DNA of 64,000 nt from Spirometra erinaceieuropaei (taxonomy: Eukaryota; Platyhelminthes; Cestoda; Diphyllobothriidea; Diphyllobothriidae), in contig CACRXP010000009.1 in the NCBI GenBank assembly GCA_902702965.1, positions 1,562,187 through 1,626,186 on the forward strand. The letters run 5' to 3'. Made by a program: the position numbers and the translations under genes. Positions 22,931 through 34,925 of the stretch are shown piece after piece. Position 1 is the stretch's first letter; each line of letters starts with the position of its first letter. Below the pieces are notes generated by a model. That model did not search any database and was not told where the DNA came from. It was given only the letters and a program-made list of their open reading frames with translations.

Positions 22931-23639
22931 AATCTGCCAAAACATCTTTGTATAGATATATGCTTACCATAGTAGCAAAACGCACCCCCTAATCTTCTCG
23001 TTGGTATCCTTCTTTGAAAAAATTTGTCCTGACCTTTTATGCGGTGCTATTTTAGCGGAATACTTGGATGTTGCGCCATTCCATTCTTCTGTAATTCCTG
23101 CAAAGATGTACAGCACAGTTGTCCACGCTGCCAGAATATGCTGGGTATCTACAATCGACTCGGATCTCGCCATAAATGTTTACAGCGATAACCCCTCTAC
23201 CCCCTCCTTCTCCACCGCATTTATCAGTGTTCCTTGGCAGAAATCTGGACATCTGCTCTTATATTGCGCCATATGCTCTACTTGGAATGTATTCAGATTA
23301 TTTGTGAAAAGTGTATTTTGTACTTTGAAAAACTTCCATAATCTATATTAAACCCACTTGAAAACTTACTTCTTGACGCCTTTTCTCAAACGCAGCCTGT
23401 AAAGAGTGACGTCTTTCCTTTCTAATGCTCGTTTAGTATATCTTATCAAGTTGAATTCTGAGCTATCCAGCACAATGCCCCGCTGTTTCTGGCAAAAATT
23501 CAGGCGAAATAACTGTTTTTGCCTTGATTGTGCCACCTTTCTGGTATTTATTTACAAATGCGCTAAATTAAGATGGTTGCATAATGAAAACTCCTCCAAT
23601 ATAAGATGTCAACTTTAGACAGGTGGGCATCCTAAATTA
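22931..23639. other. no gene recognised
   Basis: AT-rich. One plus-strand open stretch (23,001-23,351) lacks any recognisable domain. Confidence 0.4.
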
Positions 23640-24270
23640 ATGCAACATTTGTTTACAGTTTTCATTGTCGATACAAGCGAACATCTGCGTCCGGAGACTG
23701 TCCAAAGACTGTTTCGGACGCGGATCGCCGAACACGCGGCAGCGGTGCGGAGAAATGAAGCCAGCTCTCAGGTCACGGTACCTTCGACAAGACCCGGCCA
23801 CACATTTAAGTTTGATGAGGGGATAATCGCGTGAGCCTCCAGTTGCATGAGTCATGGTTCACTGGACCACAGTCTATCAACAAGTGCAAAGACATCCCCA
23901 CTCTATACTCCGTGCTGAGGCATAGGCTGGCCTTAGTAATTGGCCAATCGGGGAGCGCACAGGCCGGTGAGCCAGATGGCTGAACAACCATCACGCCAGC
24001 ATTCAACACGGGTGATTAGATTTCAGCAATTAACAACTTGAATGCCGGCTATGAAGCCATTAGTGCATCAGAAGGCAACAATGCTTGATGGAGAGCGGTT
24101 AATTATCATAGGTATACGGTACCATAGCGACTGCATCCTTTAAATGCTGCGACTTCCTGTGCACGAATCCCCCTTTTCTGTCACTGTCTCTCATGAAGTG
24201 TTCAAGCGGGAATCCAAAACGTCAGGCGAATAAAGCCCTTGTTCCAGCGATCGCTTCTGCTTCTCATCAG
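23640..24270 (+). mobile_element. Penelope-like element 3' end, family A copy 1
   Basis: A 5'-truncated PLE. Coding similarity starts near 23,700 within the GIY-YIG endonuclease (RTRIAEHAAAVRRN, then GHTFKFDE). A stop and frame changes follow near 23,832. A C-terminal segment (ESWFTGPQSINKC, LYSVLRHRLAL) is readable at about 23,845-23,985. An untranslated tail then leads to a decayed hammerhead module: CTCATGA (24,190-24,196), a hairpin region and AAAAC, with AATAAA at 24,229-24,234. It is homologous to the copy at 39.8-40.6 kb. PLEs are retroelements whose RT is linked to a GIY-YIG nuclease. Confidence 0.8.
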
Positions 24271-25120
24271 TTGTTTATTGTGATGGCTCAGTAGACTATT
24301 ATACAGACTGTTAGGGCATAAAATTGGCATTACAACGTCGTCCGCAAATCGGACGCGTCTCTGCGTGTTTCCAGAAATGAGTTTGACCCTTCCATGGCCG
24401 TATACACAATCTCGAAGAATCGAACGATGGAGTCGGAAGTGCAATACCCAGTACTCCTAAAGCCTCTCCGGCAGAGTTCGTGATTCGTGCTCGCTGGACG
24501 TGAGCATTATTCAGACGATAATTTCCTTTAGTCACTTCAATGCAACAGTTCACATATAAAGAAGACAAGGATCGTTTAAGAACCCTAAGCAGAATTTCGA
24601 ATGTTGACACCAACAAAACTTTCGAGATTTAAAAATTGAACTTTTGCAATCTGGTCCCAGATAGTTTGACAAAATGCTCAAGTATTTTAGACTTACACTT
24701 CTCGCGACGCCTTTAAATGCGGTTAAGCGCAGGTTAATAAAATCATGAAAATAGCTAAGTCACATTTCAGAAGCTGTCTCATGGCCGAATGTAGATATTA
24801 TAGTAGTGGAAACCTTCTGGCGGAGGTGTAACCGAAAGAAGACTTCAGTGTGGCTAAATCATGCAAGCCATCCAAGTCAGTTTTGCTGGAAACGCCGTCG
24901 TTAATCGGATTACGGGACCCGCTCGTCCTCTTGTGTTTTGGAATTTGATCTACAACCCCGCAGGCACTCGCAGAAGGAGACTGCCGACCAATTCGAAAGA
25001 GACCGGAGTGGTTGTCTCTAGCTTACGACTCTTAATCCAGCCAATCGCACGCAATTTTAGGTTTGCTCCACCTAGCGTTCGAACCCAGTTGATATTCCCG
25101 ATCTCCATCGAGGGTAAAAT
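24271..25120. other. no gene recognised
   Basis: Follows the PLE tail. Open stretches near 24,311-24,616 (-) and 24,861-25,130 (+) show no domain. Confidence 0.4.
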
Positions 25121-25280
25121 GGGCCCCTAGCTCTACGGTACAACGTCCGACTCAATGCCCAAGGATTCCGGGGGCCAATCACAGATGTGGCGAGCCTGGT
25201 GTCCGGTGTGGCAGGCTGATATCGGTTAATAAGTCAGAAATGGCCATCCCACTCGTCTTTGGCTTTGTGAGTAATCTTCA
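25121..25280 (+). repeat. tRNA-derived short repeat, family B copy
   Basis: Matches the 17.7-kb copy: AAGGATTCCGGG near 25,160-25,172 and the tail TTAATAAG, then AGAAATGGCCAT, then CTCGTCTTTGGC near 25,215-25,265. Boxes are eroded. Confidence 0.55.
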
Positions 25281-25422
25281 TTCAAGTCAATTCCAAAAAC
25301 GTTAACTGTCGTGCTCCTTCTAGCAAAGCATCCGTGAGATTACACGTTAGTTTTGATGCTGTTCTTAGTATCCAATATAGAAACCAAGCACTCGGTACAC
25401 TGTATGCTCTGTCATGTCACGA

Positions 25423-25467
25423 NNNNNNNNNNNNNNNNNNNNNNNNNNNNNNNNNNNNNNNNNNNNN
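25423..25467. other. assembly gap (45 N)
   Basis: A run of 45 undetermined bases. It joins scaffolded pieces, so order and distance across it are uncertain. Confidence 1.
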
Positions 25468-25622
25468 ACAAATTCAAGGGACTACATTTTGTTGCCACTG
25501 GCGGTGGCATTGTAACAGCTGGCGACTTGTACGGCAAAGGCTCTCTGGAATCCAGCCCGAACTATGCCGGCGCAGAGGCAAAAATGTTTCGATTTGATCT
25601 CGTCTGTTTGCGACGCCAGTGA
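25468..25622 (+). CDS. possible coding fragment of unknown identity next to the gap
   Basis: Directly after the gap, about 50 codons are open to a TGA at 25,620-25,622, with balanced codon use unlike the AT-rich surroundings. The peptide is glycine-rich with a protein-like texture (HFVATGGGIVTAGDLYGKG). I do not recognise it. It could be the end of a host exon or of a mobile-element protein. The 5' side is lost in the gap. Confidence 0.3.
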
Positions 25623-26074
25623 ATCAGGCCAAGCGTTAGTCACATGGTGATTCCACCTTATAACTTTAGAGTATAAGTATATGCCATTAGTAACCTCACT
25701 AGATCTCCGTCATCTTAAAGTAAAGTGTTTCGGACTTGACCACGTTTTTGGTGTCGGCTAATCTCGCACTGCGGGGATACCCCGGAGCGGGATGTAGTTC
25801 AGGCAACATATTCATTGTCTCAACAAAAATGTATACACCCCTAACCGTGAAGGCTTGCACAGAACTTATTCATTAGCTCCGAAAAAACTGCCACGAACGG
25901 CAGATAATGCACACAGGCACAATGCAGTCTGCTCACAGCACTGCAATGTGCAATGTAGTTCAGAGCTGAGCTCTAGATGCCATTGTCCTTGGTAAGAGGT
26001 GAGTTTAGTGATAAAGAGCATCGCTCAAGTAAATTCAAGTAAGTCCGGGTTTATTTGGAGCAAACACAGCAAAT
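25623..26074. other. no gene recognised
   Basis: Anonymous sequence between the gap-side fragment and the long-TIR element. Confidence 0.4.
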
Positions 26075-27064
26075 CACGTGCGTGACCGATCTCACGAAAC
26101 GTTGACCGAAATGCCGAAATGCGTTTTCGATCAGGTAGAATTAAAAGGGTGGCGTTGTAATGCTAATTATTATGTAGCATAATCTTATTATATTTCGAAC
26201 TTGCCAGGATGAAGGCTCCAAATGCACTTCTTTCTGACCTCCTGCAGAAACTGTACTTGGTAAAAAATGACTACTTAATTACCCTGAATTTTTTTCATTG
26301 ATTTTCGATGGTCATATAAACGTAAATATAGTTTATAGAAAACAAGCACGAAAGTATGCCTTATTTTACTCCTTTGGTAGAAAATTATACTGTCTTTATA
26401 TTTTATGCCGTAAAGAAGGTTATCATTCGGCTTAAAAACAGTTTCTGATTATGAGGTTTTTAAGACCGTTCGATGTCCATATATACAGCATCACACGTGT
26501 CCGTTTACGAATGCTCAAGCAACACAGACCGTATCTATTGCAGAATTTTATGAACTCCATATAGTATCTTCTCAAAGGCATAGAGGACTATATAATTTTC
26601 CTTACGCGGAACGCCTGTAGTATGTAGACTGAAATCGCAAAAAGATAATGAAGTAGTTGGTCAGGCTCAAAATTATTCGGGAGTTGGAAGACTCTCTTAA
26701 AACTCAAACATATTCTTTTTGGGCATGAAAAGTGAAGTCAATGTGATTTTCTATTTAAACAAAGTAAAGAAAGCATACTTTCGTGTTTGTTTTCTATAAA
26801 AGATATTTAAATTTATATGACCATCGAAAATCAATGTGAAAAAATAATGATACTTGAGTGGTCATTCTTTACCGAGTACAGTGTCTGAAGGAGGTCAGAA
26901 CGAAGTGCATTCGAAAGCCTACATCCGGGCAGGTTCGAAATATTATAGGATTACGCTACATGATAATTAGTATTACAACGCCACCCTTTCAACCCGCCTT
27001 AATCGAAAACACATTTCGACATTTCGGCCAACATTTCATGAGATCAGTCGCGCGCCCACTCGTA
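26075..27064. mobile_element. long-TIR (foldback-type) DNA element, copy 1
   Basis: Terminal inverted repeats of about 320 bp: 26,075-26,395 reads as the reverse complement of 26,745-27,064 at roughly 85% by eye. Shared landmarks include CGATCTCA, GGGTGGCGTTGTAAT and GATTTTCGATGGTCATAT. The unpaired middle is about 350 bp with no transposase. Related copies lie at 28,870, 34,194 and 41,895. The best-preserved copy (34,194) has TA target duplications and starts CAGTG, like Tc1/mariner-derived MITEs. Confidence 0.8.
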
Positions 27065-27615
27065 CATCGCGAGGTCACGCCATCAGTAGTGCGTGTGTTG
27101 TGAACCAAAAAACGCATTGGCGCTGCAAACACAAAATTATTTCACTGTCTGTGTTAACGCGATGGAGGACCAGTGCTGAAAATTTGGGGAACTGGAAGGC
27201 CCCAATTATTTATGTAGATTTAGACCTGGCTTACTTACCGAGACGTGCGTGACTAGGACATCATTTAGCTAATCAGGGTTTTGTGATTTTTGTCATGTGG
27301 ACTTTATGTTAATATTCCTCTGGCCAAAACTGGAGCACGCCTCCTGCGCGCATGGAGTTCAGTCGCTTGCGCGAACTGCATTTATTATCTTCCAGACTGC
27401 ACTTCTGACATGTACTTGTTCGTCCAGGCATGTCAGCGGGCGAAAAACGGAATCAGTTGTGTATGCGATGAAAACGCCTATATGCGATTTGTCAAGTAGT
27501 GTTCAAAGACGACATAGGATCACACTAGGAACGTTGACAGCCATATTTTCAGACCCAAAAGGCGCAGCTACGTTGCTCATTTGAGGAGGTACTTTCTCAA
27601 GCTTTGGTGTTGCGA
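27065..27615. other. no gene recognised
   Basis: Two overlapping plus-strand open stretches at 27,290-27,584 have no recognisable domain or splice boundaries. Confidence 0.4.
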
Positions 27616-27619
27616 ACCC

Positions 27620-27924
27620 ATGGTCGGATTTGATTGTGTAGCCCCACCTGAAGTAAACAAACCCCAGCCATCTGTAATACGGACTGGTAGTAATAGGAGT
27701 TTTTACAGGCTTGGCTGAGGAACGCACAGACTACGAGGTCAAGTGGGTGTATACAACAGAAAAGCTATTGGGAATGCGTAATTGTACTTTGAATGGTTGA
27801 GAACTAGTTGCCCTAACCTCTAACCCCAACCTTCTACCCCTATCACCCAACTCTAACCCCCAACCATAACCTCAACCCCAACGGTATTGTGTCCATCTTA
27901 CTAAACCATTTGCCATCTTATGAA
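27620..27924 (+). repeat. interspersed repeat with telomere-like tract, copy 1
   Basis: Homologous to 51,868-52,203: both start with a TGTGTAGCCCCACCTGA-like block followed by GTAAACAAACCCCAGCCA, pass a GGTTTTTACAGG-like block, and run into an irregular CCCTAA-like tract (here about 27,809-27,880, degenerate CCTAAC/CCCAAC). Both leave it through a CAACGG-ATTGT-TCCAT junction. The tract is thus a component of an interspersed repeat, not an isolated telomere remnant. Confidence 0.75.
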
Positions 27925-28869
27925 AACTAAGAGCTCTTTGAGGCAAGTCGAGCCCTTTGAATGCAGATAACACATTTCAATGCGCATCGAGTTCAGGAGG
28001 ATGATTTTACGAAAGCTAACCCTGAATTCCAAGGTCTTGATATTCTTATGCGACAGCTAATTTGACACTTTGAAGACAAGTTCAATGGATGCCTTATTTT
28101 AGCTAAGTAGGAGCAAGGGCGGTGTGGTTGTGTGAAAGCAGAGCTGGTTTAGGTCTAATGAAACAGATCCAGACGCTCAAGTACTGGGACCGCGAACAGG
28201 CCACGAAAGCAAGAGCACTTTGTTCCATTTTTGGAACGATGCTCTTGATTCATACGTCCTCCAAGGCAGAATCGAGGTCTACATGTACACAACATTGGTG
28301 CCAGTGCCAAAAGCGGCTTTCCTCGGTTTCAAATGCTTTTTTATGCCAAAACAGAGTGAACGTAGTCTCTGAGACACACCCCGTCAGAGTACATTGTGTC
28401 GTTTAAGCCGACAGTAATATTGACAAGTGAACACCCCTAGAGTTTAAAGGAAGCAAGTGGTGTTCACTGAATATTTTTACAATAAAATCAAAGTAGATAT
28501 TTGACCTAGTTAGCTTGCGTTTGTTAGTGACCTTGAATTCTGAAAAACTGCTGCATGTGCTCAGAAGTGATCTCTACGCGTTTCACCAATATGTCGCTTC
28601 CAATGTGTGTGGAAGAAGCATTCACTTTCTAGCTCGACCAGTCAGTGAAATTCTTTTCGACTATGTGCACTTTGCACGTCGATAATGGTTAGTCGACTTT
28701 GCTCCACAAAAGGGCAGCAGAATGGAAAATCGGTTCCTGTGCGGCATTATTTCTACTGAAAATATTGGCCACGACGTCCAGTTTTGATTTCTCGAGCAGC
28801 TAGCTCTTTGTGTGGAAAATTCAATCAATCATATAGCAAAACTAAGGGCAATTGTGGATGTATTTTCAA
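27925..28869. other. no gene recognised
   Basis: Anonymous sequence on both strands; no repeat family was noticed. Confidence 0.4.
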
Positions 28870-29820
28870 AAGATGGGCTAACTCATGAAATTTTAACCAA
28901 AATTTTCGACTCGAAAATATTGCCTAGACAGCATCGTCATATTAAACCCTATGCATTACAATCCCACGCAATTCAGTTAGTTTAGGATGCTGGCTTTTGA
29001 ACGAACATTGTTCGGCTACCTACAAAGACCACACTCGGTAAAATGTGACTACTTTAAACGCATTCGGTTTTCGCATTAATTTTTCATTTCTTTATAAATC
29101 CAAACATATTACATGGTGAAAATGCGTGAAACTATTAATTCTCTCACTCATTTGGTATACAGTTACGTCTTCTTCAAATTTTATGCTTGAAGGAATGGTA
29201 TAACTCGGTTTTTAAGAAGTTTCTCATTATGAGATTTTTTGGGACTGTGAAAAACATCGTGTCTTCACATTTACCAGTGTTGCTTGTAAAGTTTGAAATA
29301 TGCCCAAATTCACCGCTAAATTTTATGAAGCTAATATAGTCCCTTTTAAAAGCGTATAGAAATTTATGAATTTCATTGCACGTACAATATAAAGTTCGTG
29401 ATTTGGAAACACTGAATACAAGTCGAACGGCATGTCGGTTTCAAAATTATTCGGTAATAGGAAAGGTTTATTAAAACTGTATTTTACCCTTCCTTCAAGT
29501 ATAAAAATTCAATTAGGAGGTAGGTTTTACCAAATGAGTTAAAGAATGAACATCTGCATGTTTTCACGGAATATATTTGAATTTGTAAGTGCATCGAAAA
29601 TCAGCAGAAAAACTTCTTGCTACCAAAGCAGTCATCTTTAACGAGTTATATTTTTGCAGGCGGATAAAAAGTTCGTTTGAAGGCCAGTATACTTAAGTAA
29701 GTGAATTATTATGGGATCGTGCTGCACCGTGACAAATATGACAACCCTACTTGGGCAGTCTTTTCGGGTCTAAAACTCATTCCAGAATTTTGCTAAACAT
29801 TTCATGAGTTAGCACATCTA
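28870..29820. mobile_element. long-TIR DNA element, copy 2
   Basis: The left end AGATGGGCTAACTCATGAAA is mirrored at the right end (TTTCATGAGTTAGCACATCT, near 29,800-29,820). Internal blocks (TCAAAATTATTCGG, a GAAG-TAATATAGT block) match copies 1 and 4. Its ends read GCTAACTC, unlike the CGATCTC ends of copies 1 and 3, so two subfamilies exist. No coding capacity. Confidence 0.7.
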
Positions 29821-31260
29821 CTGCAGTTGAGATTAAATTTGGCACAAGGATTTTATTTTAATCCTGGCGTCTAAAGTTTGTTCACGTTTGTGGCGCTTGC
29901 CAACTGACCATTGTGTCTAAATTCAGAGACCTTGACTCGCCTCGTGTATTCGGCGAAACCGACTGTTCAACCATCTACGTTGACAGTTTTGACAACGAAG
30001 GTTTATTGCCAGCTAGATGACGACTCTGAGGGTACTGCAGCTACTCATTATTGATGACAGCTCTGAGTCCCACCGTTGAGAATAACGACTTTCACCGTGT
30101 TCCATATAGTCCACATTAAGAAGGAGCCATTGAGTCTGGCTCGCAGCTGTTGGGTCCCTCAGTTCACGGTATGATGATCGATAATCAGGAAACTACCATT
30201 CTACTGTATCCACCTTTGTTAAAAGCGTGTCACTGTTCTGTTTTGTTTAAAAAATGATGTACGAGGAGCAGCGTAAAAGTCTACTGATTTAAGTGGTTGC
30301 ATGCTCTTACCTGCTCAGACTGAGATGATAGCATTTTAATCGGTTCGGCAAGCGTTAAAACACTTAGACCGTTAACTGCCGTGCCACGCCTTTTTGGTGG
30401 TGTCACCTTGCATTTTGGCCCATTGTCATCCAACTATATTTATTTTCATGACAAACTCAACTCGGTTGGTGCGTTGGCATCCACGTGTTCGCGGAGAACT
30501 GCCTTAGCAAAAGCTGACTTCAGTTATTACTTGCAAAGCATCTTATCTCGTTTTAATTCGAAATGATATTTTTGGGCTTCTGACATGGGCCGTTGATTTA
30601 TATAAGCTCCAACAGGGTTACACCACTATGGTACGCCTCGAAAGACGAAAACGTATCTCAGTTTTAAACATAATTAATTATGCGCCCATTAGACAACGCT
30701 CGCAAACATTAAAGCATGAATTGCACCGAAGTGTTTTAGAAATCCAGTAAAGACGTGAAAAAGCATGAGTAACGAGAAATACCTTTTGTGTACTCATCAC
30801 GAACGTGCTGGCATTCTCAGTAGGTTTGCTGTAGTCTAAAGGACTTTAAACGTAAACCATCCCCTAACTACCGTAAGTTCTAATCCCACCGGAGGTCGCC
30901 CAGTTTCACGCAACTGGGTCTGTTGAAATTTAACTTTCTTATGGCCTACTTACCCAGTTTACCCGATCGTTAGAAGTACTGATTACGTGTTCGTCTAACG
31001 CGTAATTGGACAGTTTCTAATGAAAGTCAAAATGGGAAGTTCCGGATCCCATGATACTACGGTTTGCCTCGTCCTGAATATCAGGGATAGTTAGAGTTAG
31101 GGTCAACGGTGGGACGCAGGGATTTAGTGTGGGACCGGCGACAGTACTGAGGAATCCGTCCCTGTTATTTTCAAGAATTGGGGTTCAATGCAGATTTCCA
31201 GTCAATAAGACGTAGAAAAATCCTAAACTGCAGTTCCACATTACTTCACAAACTGAATCA
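29821..31260. other. no gene recognised; tRNA-half fragment at 30,868-30,960
   Basis: A box-B-like GTTCTAATCCCACCGGAG with a following CAACTGGGTC resembles the terminal half of tRNA-derived family A (30,868-30,935). A short TTAGAGTTAGGGT stretch lies near 31,090. Otherwise anonymous. Confidence 0.4.
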
Positions 31261-31560
31261 GAATTTGCTTATTCCGCTATGGCTGATGGACTTGGATTCA
31301 AATATTCATGCGAGACTTCGGTCTGAGCCTATAAGTCTCAAGAAGACTGATCTACTACAAGTTGACAATTAATTTCTGAGGGAATAAAAAAGAGGCAATT
31401 TTGACACTGGTGTGTCTAGCCGAAAAGCGCAAAGGAAACGCTGGGGGACCCACCCATGAGCCGAACCCCACGCAGCTGTGTCATGTAGCGACAGAATAAA
31501 GACGAAACACATGTCTGGGCTTTTAGCTTGTACATGTGCTATCAAGTATGGTATATCATG
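31261..31560 (+). repeat. hammerhead-bearing ~330-bp repeat, copy 1
   Basis: Block A (TGATGGACTTGG, then CAAATATTCATG, about 31,262-31,350) is followed by block B with a hammerhead-like module: CCCATGA (decayed CTGATGA) near 31,453, AATAAA near 31,495, GAAAC at 31,504-31,508. Bases after GAAA can pair (CACATGT with ACATGTG) as stem III. The same blocks occur at 46.7-47.04 kb in the order B then A, so the two loci are permuted relative to each other. Confidence 0.6.
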
Positions 31561-31734
31561 ATACTTATTATTGTTAATGGCGTCAGTATAAAGGAATTCT
31601 GTGGAATTGTTTTTCGGTTTGTGGCAGTGCCTTGCCCATTATTCTGTATATCATCTTCATGGAACGTTCATCTGCCTCAGAATCCTGTACCCAGTGTTCC
31701 TACAAATTTTCTTAATTGTTTATAATTTCTCTAA

Positions 31735-32670
31735 ATGTTCTTACTTGTAACTTGTTTGCTAGTCATATTTTTCCTTATTCTGGAGCGGGTATTTCAAAAA
31801 ATCCCAAAAAGCCTCGTGGATCGTCTTGTCTTCAGAGACCTAGACAATGGGATCCCTGCGAGTGCATATGCGTTTTTGATTGATTCATTGTCTTTGGTGA
31901 TGTTCGACAGCCGCCTTCTCCTAAAGAAACATTCGGATTTGGGCATCCTGGCTGGATTTTATCTTAGACTGCAAACTGCTCTTCTTTCACTGCTCAGTTT
32001 GTTTATTTTGAAAATCTTAACTGCATTCTTTGTTAAAACAAGTGAGAAATGCCTCATGGTTTCATCTCATCGCCCAAATACCTGCTCCTGTGGAGCGGGA
32101 TATATTGGCCGTACAACCAGCCATCTGGAAAAGAGGATACTCGAACACATGCCTGCCTGGCTAGGTAGAGGTGAAGATCGATCGATTTCGAGTTCAATTC
32201 TCGCTCATCTAATCGATGCGAACCATCAAACCGACGCTAAAGAAGCTTTTTAAGTTATCTACCGGGCACCGGCACGCTACTCTAAAGGCCTGCGCAAACG
32301 GGTGCTAGCCACAGCCGAAGCAGTGGCCATTCGACTGGCGAACCCAGCACTCTGTTGTCAGAAGACGCTGACACAAGCCTGGCCGACTCCAGACGGTGAT
32401 CGCACGCCGTCCCGACGCACGGATAGCAGTCACACGCACTCACAGCGCTTACAATCTAACCGGAACCCCTCTACTTCCCCCCCTCCTCCTCCCTCCCACC
32501 CCAAATCCACCGTTCTCAGCACGTTGACTCTGTAATGCGGGTGGCGTGGGAACGTGGAGTCCGATTAACCCTGCTTTCGAGACGCATTTATAACCTGTCG
32601 ACAATTAGACTGATCATTTCCCATGTAAATGTACTGACCTGATGATTAATTACCGAAAACATATGTTTGC
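31735..32670 (+). mobile_element. Penelope-like element 3' end, family C copy 1
   Basis: An open stretch of 172 codons to a TAA at 32,251-32,253 carries the GIY-YIG nuclease start: CSCGAGYIGRT at residues 117-127, then EKRILEHMPAWLG and SSSILAHLIDANHQ. The same frame continues past the single stop with a conserved PLE C-terminus (RVLATAEAVAIRLANP) until about 32,535. The first ~100 codons are hydrophobic and less recognisable. The untranslated tail ends with CTGATGA near 32,638, a short spacer and GAAAAC, a minimal hammerhead-like core. The RT is missing. Confidence 0.8.
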
Positions 32671-33064
32671 CAATTGACTATTAGATTGTAATATGGGAAT
32701 TCTCGCAGAACAAATACTATCTATCTACGTCCGGTCTGCCAATGCTATTTGTGTTGATTACTGTCTCAGCAATAAGGTTGGTTTGCAGCATTTCAAGCGA
32801 AGTTGGGAGCATGTTCCGGTACGTTTTTATCGGAAAGTTGCTCTACACTTACTGTCAAGAGCAAAACCGGTGTACACCGAGGGAGGTGGATTTGACGTCC
32901 AGAGTTTCCAGTAGCCATCTTGCCTATCCAGAGACTGCAGCTTTTGACTCACAGGTCCGAATATATGGCGCAATATTCTTGATGCGAAGGCTGCCAATGC
33001 CGACCGAGAGGATGAATCCGACCCTCGGTTTCGTCGTGACCTGTGTCGTCTTCCGCCCCCAGGG

Positions 33065-33170
33065 AGCAGAATCATTGTCTGAGAGGTCGTCCCTCAAATA
33101 AACTTTCGCCCGCATGAATGCCACCACTTCGTTTGACACGCCACCTGGGAATCGCATTTTAAACGCCATT
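33065..33170 (+). repeat. Penelope-like element tail fragment, family F
   Basis: An AAATAAAC block, a GAATGCC-CTTCG block and then CTGGGAATCGCATTTT match the tail of the PLE at 61.64-61.70 kb (minus strand there). The hammerhead portion appears internally deleted: TCTGA runs directly into the segment before AATAAA. Confidence 0.55.
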
Positions 33171-34193
33171 CAAGTCAAAAGTCAAAAGGTATTTTTTCAG
33201 TGGGATTTTCGCTCATTTTTGAATCCTTTTGACATCCTCCTGAGCGAGCCCTATCTTCTTCCTATCCTGCAGTCTCCTATTCCCGGGCCATCTGAAGATC
33301 CTGCTAAGAAAAGTTCTATTTTGCACAATTCGTTTCATAACTGACGTTTATTCCTGCCTCTGTCTGGAGGCCTAAAAATACGTCTGCACTCCCTTTCATC
33401 ACTTACTTTTATCCTGTTATTTTGAGACATGCCTCTCGCAGCATTTCGCCACACGCCGGCAATCTGGGATCGTCTGAAATTTGTTTACTTGGCAGGCGTT
33501 CTTATGGTGTGTCCCTTGCCAGAACGAAGTTGATCTTCACGTTTTGGAGAAAGGTTTGGGTCCACTCTTAACATGCTCCTAAGAAACTGGCCTTCTGCGT
33601 ATCAACCGGAACTTGCCTCAGTGTATTTAGCTACTGGCAACATTTCTGTTTCTCAATTGTCTGGGCGTTCTTCCGCGCTAATTCCCATCTGCTTAGTTAC
33701 TCGGCGTTACCGTGCATCCCTAGCCCTCATTCTCCCTTCGTGTCAAATCGCTTTTTACACGATTTGTGAACCCCGTCCCTCATACACTGATGTGCGGCTG
33801 CTGGTTGGCCTCGAGAGAGAGCCCATAAGACACAACGAACGAGTGAGTTCCGTAAAAACGATCGGCAAGCCCCCCCCTCCCCCCTACCATCACTATTTTC
33901 GTCGTTTACGTTCATGGCACACTCCTGTAGGTTTCCATTTCTTTTTGAGGTTTTTACACCATTTCCCCTCCAACTACTGTTCTCTGCATCCCCTCGTCTC
34001 TGGCTGTTAATCGGCTTCTCGATGATGCTGCCAAACAAATTCCACTTTCGTATTTGCTGTAAGACCGCCCTCTTAAGCTCGGTCTTACTTCCGTCACATA
34101 TCCTGCCACAAGCCAGCGTAATAGCGATCAACTGTAGCGTCTTCGACGCAGTTTCTGACATATAATGAGAATAAAATACGAGGCAAAGACGTA
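33171..34193. other. mostly unrecognised; candidate ORF on minus at 33,940-34,161
   Basis: On the minus strand an ATG at 34,159-34,161 opens a frame of up to 144 codons. Its first ~70 residues have protein-like codon use: MSETASKTLQL, a hydrophobic helix, then GSKTELKRAVLQQIRKW, which resembles a SAP-type helix-turn-helix pattern. A weak donor-like GTAAAC follows near 33,911. It is not recognised with confidence and could be a first exon or chance. C- and G-runs near 33,870 interrupt the region. Confidence 0.3.
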
Positions 34194-34925
34194 CAGTGAG
34201 TGGCCGATCTCATGCGATGTTGGTTAAAATTATGAAATGTATTTTTAATTAGAAAGGATTGCTAAAATGGGATTTTAATATCGATTATCTTGCGGCATAA
34301 TCCTATAAGGTTCAGAATCGCCAGGATTTTGACATTTGATTGCAATTCTTTTCAACCTCTTTTAGAAATCTTACTCCGTAAACATGACAACTTAATTACC
34401 ATATTTTTGCACACTGATTTTCGACGGTCTTATAAATTCGAATGAATTTTGTACAAAAACATACACAAAATATGTTTTTTTATTCATCTGATAGAAAGTT
34501 CACATTATTTTTACGCTTTACATCCGAAGAAAAGGTATCCTTAATGTTTTGAAAAAGTTTCTCAATTGCCGAATAATCTTGAACTTTATCAGCCGTTGCA
34601 TTAACATTTAGCGACTTCAGTCTACAATGTGCGTGTTTTTTGCGTAAGAAAAATCATATATTCCTCTATGTCTCTAAGAAGATACTATAATGATTTTATA
34701 AAATTTTGCTATGGATACGTACTATTTTTTACATTTCCTAAGGAGTACTGGTAGATGGACAGGTGCGATGTTTTATGAATGGAATTCGCACGGTCCTAAA
34801 AGTACAAAAGTTATAGGATTATGCTGCATGATAATCAACATAACGACCCCACCTAAGTAAGCCTTCCTTATAAAAAACTCATTTCATAATTTCGACCAAC
34901 ATTTCACGAGATCGGTCATTCACTG
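34194..34925. mobile_element. long-TIR DNA element, copy 3 (best ends)
   Basis: Flanked by TA on both sides (34,192-34,193 and 34,926-34,927). Ends are CAGTGAGTGGCCGATCTC on the left and the complement of a near match on the right (GAGATCGGTCATTCACTG). The inverted repeats extend inward (ATAATCCTATAAGG-like versus TATAGGATTATGC blocks). TA duplications and CAGTG ends are those of Tc1/mariner superfamily elements. No transposase is present, so it is a non-autonomous, MITE-like copy. Confidence 0.75.

Noticed and set aside
33573..34010. 145-codon plus-strand open frame
   Set aside because: No domain, low-complexity proline run, and overlaps a more protein-like minus-strand frame.
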